Positions 44,473 through 50,891 of a stretch of DNA of 51,714 nucleotides are shown here, piece by piece; positions within the stretch are counted from its first letter, which is position 1, and each line of letters opens with the position of its first letter. Below the pieces are notes generated by a model. It had not been told where the DNA came from and did no database searches. It saw only the letters and a program-made list of their open reading frames with translations. The DNA comes from a bacterium (lineage in GTDB: Bacteria; Patescibacteriota; Gracilibacteria; UM-FILTER-43-11), in contig JAUHWS010000004.1 in the NCBI GenBank assembly GCA_030427295.1, positions 1 to 51,714 of the forward strand, read 5' to 3'. Both the position numbers and the translations under genes were made by a program.

Positions 44473-45027
44473 ATGCCAAAAGAAATACCAAATCATCTAG
44501 AAGCATTGGCTGAAAAGGCAAAAGAAACACAAAAAAAAATCGATGCTGTGATGCCACCCAAAGCGGAAAAGATGAGTAATGGAATCGATATGTCAGAAGA
44601 CATCTTTGAGAAAGAAGATGTTGAGCGTGTTATAGAAGAATACAAGCAGGATGGATACGAGCACGTGAATTCAAAAAAACATCAAAAAGAGATTTTGATG
44701 GCAAAGCGCGCTCTTGGAGAAGCACCTAAGTCGGGGGCGGTTGCCACTGTGGAAGGTGAAACGCACCAGTACAAAGTAAAATACGTTGGCAAGGGAAGGT
44801 GGCTGGTTTTTAAAGGGGAGGCTTTAGAAGTTCAAGACGATACTGGAATGGCTGAGGTCAAAGAAGCCCTTGGTGAAGACTTTATCACCGTAAAAGGGAA
44901 TATGGCTAAAAGAGTGAAGCTCCAATTTGACGCCTCTGAGTTGAATAGTGGCAATGTACTCACCATTGAAGGCCCTGATGGAAAAACCTATGCCGTTTAT
45001 AAAAAGAAAGTCTACCGCGAAAGCTAA
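44473..45027 (+). CDS. Charged protein with small beta-rich C-terminal domain, 184 residues
   Basis: Unrecognised. Residues 1-75 are a charged helical segment (LEALAEKAKETQKKIDAVM); residues 80-184 alternate polar and hydrophobic residues in likely beta strands (KSGAVATVEGETHQYKVKYV, GRWLVFKGEALEVQ, GNVLTIEGPDGKTYAVYKKK). It starts 26 bases after its own promoter and ends at a heptad-repeat gap. Confidence 0.6.
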   Translation: MPKEIPNHLEALAEKAKETQKKIDAVMPPKAEKMSNGIDMSEDIFEKEDVERVIEEYKQDGYEHVNSKKHQKEILMAKRALGEAPKSGAVATVEGETHQYKVKYVGKGRWLVFKGEALEVQDDTGMAEVKEALGEDFITVKGNMAKRVKLQFDASELNSGNVLTIEGPDGKTYAVYKKKVYRES

Positions 45028-45039
45028 TTTTGAAAGGAC

Positions 45040-45245
45040 TATTTTTAAAAGGACTGTGGACTAAGAACTAAGTGTTAACAATCCGAATCCTATTCGCACC
45101 CGATCCGCAGCCCATTTGTCATCTATAAGCGACTAGCGGCTAGTGACTAGCGATAGGATTAAACGCTACACGCTACACGCTAATCGCTAAACGCTACACG
45201 CTCAACGCTCAAATAAATTCGTAATTAGTAACTCGTAATTAAATC
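45040..45245 (+). repeat. Heptad-repeat leader upstream of gene 45246
   Basis: The clearest example of the 7-base phase: CGCTACA CGCTACA CGCTAAT, CGCTAAA CGCTACA, CGCTCAA CGCTCAA, then ATAAATT CGTAATT and AGTAACT CGTAATT, ending 5 bases before the ATG. Before it come GGACTGTGGACTAAG-type units and GCGACTAGCGGCTAGTGACT. No ribosome site. Confidence 0.8.
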
Positions 45246-46475
45246 ATGCCACCACGAGGAGAATTCAAACCACCATCCATTCTAGAAGCTGAGCCAGAGT
45301 CTATCACGCAATCACCTGAGCCGGAGGAGAAGGTCAGTGATACGGACACCCCTCAAGATTTAGAGAGCCAGGCTGAAGAGGCCTTTGATGTAGAAATTGA
45401 TCGGGAAGCTTATGCTGGAATCGTCCGAGGAGAGCTGGAAGGAGGGAATGCCGGAGGAATCGTAAAAACGATTGAAGAGCTCATTGAACAAGGGGGGCGT
45501 CAAGCGCACATCGACATCATCATGGAAACCCTGCGTGCCGAAGTGGATCAAGACATGGGTCATGCTGAAGAGGCTCAAAGAGGGCTAGATTTGATCGCTG
45601 AGCGAGGATTGACCGTTGAGAATGAATTGGCAGAAGGGGATTTAAGAGACCCACTTACGGATAGTCTAATGGAAGGAGATTTTACCGATCTTAAAGAAAA
45701 AATTCGTTCTCTCCCAGACCGCCGAAAGTCAGAAGTAATCAAGGTTTTAAAAACACTTGCTGAAAAAAGTAGTAATCAACGTCTCCAGGACACCGCAGGC
45801 CACGTGCTTGATTTGGTACAGGAGGCTGATGCTCAAGCAGCTGAAGAAGATGAAATAGTCATGTTGGACGATGATGATCTTCCCATTGAGCAAGCATCTG
45901 AGGAGATCGACACCAAAGCAGCCGCCCAGAAGGGGATTAAGGCCACGGATGAAATGTTTGACCAGTGGCAAGAAGAAGTTAACGCCGAAAAGGCCAGAAA
46001 ATTGGCCCAAAGAAGAGCCGAAAAGAAGGCTGAAAGAGCCAAAAGAGAAGCCGAGCGCCAACGCATCGAGCAAGAACTAACTGGTAGGACAGAAACAGGA
46101 GAAGCCTATGCCTACCAGGATCCTGACATTGCAAGTGATGTGGCTGGCGTCATGACCGGACCTGATGTTGAGCCCGTCAAAGCACCAGAAACCCCCGAAA
46201 CTCCCGAGGTAGAAACCAAGGTTGCCACCAGTTTGACAGGTGATCCAGCGCTTGATGAATTATTTTTCTCTGATTCATCGACAGAGCAACCAGAATCACC
46301 AACTCCTGATCAGCCCTTCGGCGAAGCTAAAGAGGCTACGAAAGAAGAGAAGGCGAAAATTGCTCAGCAAATTAAAGAGCAAGAAGCAGCCAAAAGAAAA
46401 GCGCGAGAAGATCGTATCAAACGCGAGGGGACAGAAGTAGTAGAAACCAATGATCCGCTCGCAGGCATTTCATAA
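45246..46475 (+). CDS. Acidic scaffold-like protein, 409 residues
   Basis: Unrecognised. Acidic, Pro/Glu/Ser-rich N-terminus; helical repeats at about 50-195 (IVRGELEGGNAGGIVKTIEE, then DSLMEGDFTDLKEKIRSLP and KVLKTLAEKSSNQRLQDTAG), the first of which resembles the domain of 43659-44120; a highly charged coiled coil at about 235-280 (EEVNAEKARKLAQRRAEKKA); a Pro/Glu/Thr-rich linker; and a charged C-terminal coil. No signal peptide or membrane helix. Likely a cytoplasmic structural or adaptor protein. Followed after 17 bases by 46493. Confidence 0.6.
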   Translation: MPPRGEFKPPSILEAEPESITQSPEPEEKVSDTDTPQDLESQAEEAFDVEIDREAYAGIVRGELEGGNAGGIVKTIEELIEQGGRQAHIDIIMETLRAEVDQDMGHAEEAQRGLDLIAERGLTVENELAEGDLRDPLTDSLMEGDFTDLKEKIRSLPDRRKSEVIKVLKTLAEKSSNQRLQDTAGHVLDLVQEADAQAAEEDEIVMLDDDDLPIEQASEEIDTKAAAQKGIKATDEMFDQWQEEVNAEKARKLAQRRAEKKAERAKREAERQRIEQELTGRTETGEAYAYQDPDIASDVAGVMTGPDVEPVKAPETPETPEVETKVATSLTGDPALDELFFSDSSTEQPESPTPDQPFGEAKEATKEEKAKIAQQIKEQEAAKRKAREDRIKREGTEVVETNDPLAGIS

Positions 46476-46492
46476 ACTAATCATCCACAAAA

Positions 46493-46843
46493 ATGAGTAA
46501 CGGAAAACTCAATCAATTAGGACCCAAGCCCCAAGAAGATCAGCCCAATGAAAATTTAGATCAGCTGATCACACCCTCTAAGCAGCTTGATCAACCAGCT
46601 AATGTAGAGAGGCTGTTTGAAGACGCTGAAAACGAAGGGGTCAAGACGGCAGAAGATTTCATTGCCCAGGCGGAAAATCAAGGGATTGGGAAAAATGGTA
46701 ATACACCTGATTTTGAAGGTCCCAAAGCAGACGTACCCAACGGCCAGGCTCGAGAAAAAAATGAATTTCTCCCAGATAGCGAAGAAAAACCCATTGGGCC
46801 CATGCCCGCCAATGACGATGAAAGTGGCGAGGAGCTCGGCTAG
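46493..46843 (+). CDS. Short acidic disordered protein, 116 residues
   Basis: Unrecognised. Rich in Asn, Glu, Pro, Asp and Gln, with essentially no hydrophobic core except VERLFEDAENEGVKTAEDFI near residue 38; probably intrinsically disordered. Seventeen bases after the 409-residue gene, likely same transcript. Its TAG stop overlaps the TAG stop of the opposite-strand gene through one shared CTAG. Confidence 0.55.
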   Translation: MSNGKLNQLGPKPQEDQPNENLDQLITPSKQLDQPANVERLFEDAENEGVKTAEDFIAQAENQGIGKNGNTPDFEGPKADVPNGQAREKNEFLPDSEEKPIGPMPANDDESGEELG

Positions 46844-47145
46844 AACTCAAAAAACCGCTCCTTAAAACCGACAATTTTGCCCTGCTTCACCTCAATGCCA
46901 TCCGCCTTGAGTCGACGGATTTTTTCTGTGTCTCCTAAAGCAAAACCGCCCAAGCGCCCATCGGCATTCACCACCTTGTAACAAGGAAATTGCTCCGGGT
47001 GAGGGTTTTTATTCAGCAGTTGACCCACAAAGCGATACCCCTTGGTTCCCATCGCGTGGGCAATGGCCTTGTAGGTGGTCACCTTACCCGGTGGAATTTG
47101 AAGAAGAAGCGCATGCAGCCGCTCCATGTTTGCATTGGAGTTCAT
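46840..47145 (-). CDS. MGMT-type DNA-binding/alkyltransferase domain protein
   Basis: 101 residues, corresponding only to the C-terminal domain of O6-methylguanine-DNA methyltransferase. IPPGKVTTYKAIAHAMGTKG contains the helix-turn-helix region, then FVGQLLNKNP for the Asn hinge (usually R-x-VG-x-A-x-x-x-NP), and the active site reads PCYKVV instead of PCHRVV. Cys is kept while the His that activates it is Tyr and Arg is Lys. It may be an alkyltransferase-like sensor or a divergent repair enzyme. Unrelated in theme to the charged genes around it. Confidence 0.88.
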   Translation of the reverse strand: MNSNANMERLHALLLQIPPGKVTTYKAIAHAMGTKGYRFVGQLLNKNPHPEQFPCYKVVNADGRLGGFALGDTEKIRRLKADGIEVKQGKIVGFKERFFEF

Positions 47146-47215
47146 AAATGAAGTCGTTATTCAATTGTGAAATCAACCATTAATATAGTATATTGAAGCT
47201 GGAAAAAAGTAAATG

Positions 47216-47400
47216 AGGTAGGGGTAAGGACTATCGACTATGGACTAGGGGCTAAGTGTTTCTCAATTCGCATCCCATTCGCATCCCATTCGTCATTGAT
47301 AAGCAACCAGCGAATAGCTAAAATAAGGCTAAACGCTACACGCTAAACACTACACGCTCTAAAATTAGTAATTCGTAACTAGTAATTAGTAATTAAAAAA
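47216..47400 (+). repeat. Heptad-repeat leader upstream of the VirD4-like gene
   Basis: Order: GGACTATCGACTATGGACTA, ATTCGCATCCCATTCGCATCC, GCAACCAGCGAATAGC, GGCTAAACGCTACACGCTAA, then ATTAGTA ATTCGTA ACTAGTA ATTAGTA ATT and a run of A. It shares block order with the leaders at 8761, 39445 and 45040. In those the start codon follows directly; here the position is ACT. Confidence 0.7.
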
Positions 47401-47439
47401 ACTGTTCTGCTAGAATTTCTCATTGTCATTATCGGAGCC

Positions 47440-50295
47440 TTGGCCATTGGCGCTTTACTGCTCAAGCGCATGCGCGATCAAGCCAATCTCAACCGTAGTT
47501 TGAACATGGTTTTTTTAAGAATCTCGGTGCCCCTCAAGGATTCCAAAGAAGACAAAGAACGAGATTCCGAGCAATACGGAGCTCAAAGTACTCAAAAAGA
47601 AGTCAACGATGTGATGACGCACTTTTTTGAAGCCTTACATTCCATTTACAACGGTGAGGTGGTCAACTTCTTCAAGGGGGAAGACTTTTTCTCCTGCGAA
47701 TACGTCATTCTCGAAGGCCAACTCCAGTTCTTTTTAGTGATGCCGTCTCATCTCAAATCGCTCTTTGACAAGCAAATCACCGCCTTTTATCCTGATGTAT
47801 TTGTCGAGCAAGTCGAAGATTTCAGCATCTTCCGTCAAGGCTACAAAGCCACAGGGCGCTACGTTCACTTGTCCAAGTCCTATATATATCCCTTTCGGAC
47901 CTACCAATTTTTGGGCTCCGATCCATTCAATAACCTGGCCAACGCTCTATCCAAAATCGAATTAGACGAAGGGGCCGCCGTCCAACTGATGCTGCGACCC
48001 GTCAAAAATGGGTGGCAAGAAAAGGGGCGTAGTGCTGCCAATGAGCTCTTTTCGGGCAAGAAAAAGAAAAAATCATTTTGGAGTTACATCAATATTTTTG
48101 CCTGGATAGGCAATGCCTTTCGCATCCTCATGCAAGGCGCCGAAAATGAAAAATTTGGAGCCGATGCGCAGCAAACTGAACGCACCACACCTCTGATGGA
48201 TGAACAGGTAAAAATGATGGAAGGAAAAAATGTCAAAGTGGGGTTTCAAGCCGTCATTCGAGTGGTCGCCTCCGCCAAAAACATGTACCGAGCCAATCAG
48301 ATTGTGGGCGAAATCATCAGTTCTTTTGCCCAGTACAATGACCCCAACAACAACAGTTTTGCTAAATCTAAGCGCTTCAGTCGCAATAGCTTACTCAAAG
48401 GATTCATTTTAAGGGACATGCGCAAGGGCTGGATTCAACAACTCTTCAAGCCAGCTCGCAAAATGATCTTGAGCTCCGAAGAAGCCGCCTCGATTTTTCA
48501 CTTCCCCAACATCAAATACAATCGAAGCCCTGTCATCAAGTGGCAAGAATTTAAGATTGCCGGGGCACCCAAAAACCTTCCCACCGAAGGAATCTTTTTG
48601 GGCAACAATAACTACCGAGGAGAGACCCGGAAAGTGCACATTAAAGTGGACGATCGGCGTCGACATTTCTACATCATTGGGAAGTCGGGAACGGGGAAAT
48701 CTACCCTCCTTAAAACCATGCTCAAGCAAGATGCTCAAAAAGGGCATGGAATGTGTTTGATCGATCCACATGGCGATTTGGTGGAAGGGATCCTGCCACA
48801 TGTTCCACGGGACCGCGCGGATGACGTGGTGATTTTTGACCCAGGAGACCTGGGCCGACCGATGGGGATGAATATTTTGGAGGCCTACAGTACCGATGAG
48901 AAAGAATTCATGGCTCAAGAAGCCTTGGCAATTTTCATTAAGCTCTTTGGGGAAGAAATCATGGGACCGCGTCTGCAACACTACTTCCGAAACGGATGTT
49001 TGACCTTGATGGAAGATGATGAGGAAGGGGCAACCCTCATCGACTTGCCACGTCTATTTACGGATGAATCCTGGCAGCGCTACAAATCTAACAAGGTTAA
49101 AAATCCAGTCGTCAAAGCCTTCTGGGAAAAGGAAATGGCCAACACCGGTCAACGCGAAAAACAGGAGATGATCCCGTACTTCAGTTCTAAATTCGGCCCC
49201 TTCATCACCAATGCCCAAATCCGGAATATCATTGGACAAACCAAATCTGGATTCGACTTCCGCAAAATCATGGATGAAGGACGCGTGCTACTCTGCAACC
49301 TTTCGAAGGGTAAATTGGGAGATTTGAACGCCCAGCTTTTGGGGATGATCTTGGTCTCCAAGCTCCAAATGAGTGCGATGAGTCGGGTGGACACCGAAGA
49401 AGAAGAGCGTCGTGACTTCTACATGTATGTGGATGAATTCCAAAATTTCGTGACCGAATCCTTCGCATCCATTTTGTCTGAGGCTCGTAAATATCGCTTG
49501 AATTTGATCATCGCTCACCAATATATCTCTCAGATCACCAAGTTGGCCGGAGGGAAGGGGAAGCAAGAAGACACCACGATTCGCGATGCGGTTTTCGGGA
49601 ATGTGGGGTCCATGATGTGTTTTAAGATCGGTGCTTCTGATGCGGAGTATATTGCTAAAGAATTTGCGCCCGTCTTCAGTGAGCAGGACCTGGTGAACAT
49701 TGCCAATTACCAGGCCTACATCAAGCTCAATATAGACAATGCCACCAGCCGGGCCTTCTCGATGGCCACCACCTACGACCCAGATAAGGGGGATCCACAA
49801 GCGGCTGAAGCCTTTAAGCAACTTTCACGCTTGAAATTTGCTCGCGAAAAAGACTTTGTCGAGCGCGAAATTTTCAGGCGAGTGGGTGCAGCCAACAAAA
49901 AACCCGATTTTGGGAAGCCACCCGCAACGCCTGCCCCAGCCACCTCGGCACCAGCCGTTGCTTCGGCAGTCACTCCTCCTTTACCCGGCACAGCGCAACC
50001 GACAACAGCACCTACCCAAGCACAAGCTCCAATGCCAGGACAAATGCCAGCCGCTCAAGCCCCACAAGCCCCACAAGCTCCTCAGCCTGCCCCCGCGCCT
50101 GCACCGATGCCAGGAGTACCTCCTCAAACCCCAGTGCAACCCCCTGTTACACCCCCTCCAGCTCAACAAACCCCCTATCAAGCACCAACCCAGCCTGGTG
50201 TGCAGCCTACATCTTACCCACCCACTCAGCCCCCTCAAACCCAAGTTCCTCCAGCTACGCCCACACCGCCTCAGTCGCAGCCACCTCTTGGTTAA
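47440..50295 (+). CDS. VirD4/TraG-like type IV secretion (conjugative coupling) ATPase
   Basis: 951 residues from the TTG at 47440, but the frame stays open to 47386 and the residues upstream (LLEFLIVIIGALA) complete a membrane helix, so translation probably starts earlier at a non-standard codon. N-terminal region (20-350) with a membrane-near domain typical of candidate-phyla coupling proteins; Walker A GKSGTGKST at 414-422; IDPHGDLVEGIL near 441; Walker B FYMYVDEFQNF near 660; FKIGASDAEYIAKEF near 735. Residues about 825-951 are a Pro/Gln/Ala tail. It probably pumps DNA or protein through a type IV system; no VirB4, VirB6 or pilin partner is in the window. It follows the charged-protein cluster. 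Confidence 0.85.
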   Translation: MAIGALLLKRMRDQANLNRSLNMVFLRISVPLKDSKEDKERDSEQYGAQSTQKEVNDVMTHFFEALHSIYNGEVVNFFKGEDFFSCEYVILEGQLQFFLVMPSHLKSLFDKQITAFYPDVFVEQVEDFSIFRQGYKATGRYVHLSKSYIYPFRTYQFLGSDPFNNLANALSKIELDEGAAVQLMLRPVKNGWQEKGRSAANELFSGKKKKKSFWSYINIFAWIGNAFRILMQGAENEKFGADAQQTERTTPLMDEQVKMMEGKNVKVGFQAVIRVVASAKNMYRANQIVGEIISSFAQYNDPNNNSFAKSKRFSRNSLLKGFILRDMRKGWIQQLFKPARKMILSSEEAASIFHFPNIKYNRSPVIKWQEFKIAGAPKNLPTEGIFLGNNNYRGETRKVHIKVDDRRRHFYIIGKSGTGKSTLLKTMLKQDAQKGHGMCLIDPHGDLVEGILPHVPRDRADDVVIFDPGDLGRPMGMNILEAYSTDEKEFMAQEALAIFIKLFGEEIMGPRLQHYFRNGCLTLMEDDEEGATLIDLPRLFTDESWQRYKSNKVKNPVVKAFWEKEMANTGQREKQEMIPYFSSKFGPFITNAQIRNIIGQTKSGFDFRKIMDEGRVLLCNLSKGKLGDLNAQLLGMILVSKLQMSAMSRVDTEEEERRDFYMYVDEFQNFVTESFASILSEARKYRLNLIIAHQYISQITKLAGGKGKQEDTTIRDAVFGNVGSMMCFKIGASDAEYIAKEFAPVFSEQDLVNIANYQAYIKLNIDNATSRAFSMATTYDPDKGDPQAAEAFKQLSRLKFAREKDFVEREIFRRVGAANKKPDFGKPPATPAPATSAPAVASAVTPPLPGTAQPTTAPTQAQAPMPGQMPAAQAPQAPQAPQPAPAPAPMPGVPPQTPVQPPVTPPPAQQTPYQAPTQPGVQPTSYPPTQPPQTQVPPATPTPPQSQPPLG

Positions 50296-50442
50296 TGGTT
50301 TACGAATTGGGCGCGAATGGGTAGCGGATAGTTTACGAATGGCTTCTTATTTAAGGATTACATAATACGCAGTACGCATTACGTGTCGACTATTTCCCGT
50401 TTTTTTTCGCGCCTCGCACTTAGCACTCAGCACCTGACATGA

Positions 50443-50875
50443 AGTATATACTCACCCTCTCCCCAACTATATACCTAACCTCTGTAAAATGCTGAGGTTC
50501 ATCTCGATGCCTTTTTCAATAAGCGACTAGCGACTAGCGAATAGCGATTAGCTAAAATAGATCTTAGAATAGAGCTAAACGCTATACGCTAAACGCTACA
50601 CACTCAAAAAATAAATTCGTAATTAGTCACTCGTAATTCGTAACTAAGAATAAAGTATATACCCACCTCAACCCAAAGTATATACCTAAGTGTACAGTTG
50701 TCACTCTAGGACGAAACGGAGAGGAGATCCTAGAATCGTCTGAATCCAGAGGCTCCAAATACAGACGACTCTTGGATCAAGCTCCTAGGGGGACCCTTTG
50801 GGTTCCAAGGGTGACAAGCAACCTCTCATTCCTCAAAGAAGGCGAGGTCTCGAGACCTCGCCTTCTATTTCTATT
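50443..50875 (+). repeat. Composite intergenic element, copy E
   Basis: Boundary unit L 50443-50480; AACCTC/GAGGTT hairpin around TGTAAAATGCT; core of GCGACTA GCGACTA GCGAATA GCGATTA heptads and CTAAACGCTATACGCTAAAC; boundary unit R 50654-50691; hairpins CTAGGA/TCCTAG and ACTCTTGGA/TCCAAGGGT; palindrome 50838-50865 with core TCTCGAGA. It fills the gap between convergent genes and ends 17 bases before the stop of the minus-strand gene. The bases 50296-50442 in front of it hold only loose repeat words. Confidence 0.8.
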
Positions 50876-50891
50876 TTAAGGTTTGGCTATT

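Noticed and set aside
5611-50691. Paired boundary units with variable core considered as CRISPR repeats and spacers
   Set aside because: Only two units per locus, cores of 150-200 bases made of repeats, no cas genes and no uniform spacer size.
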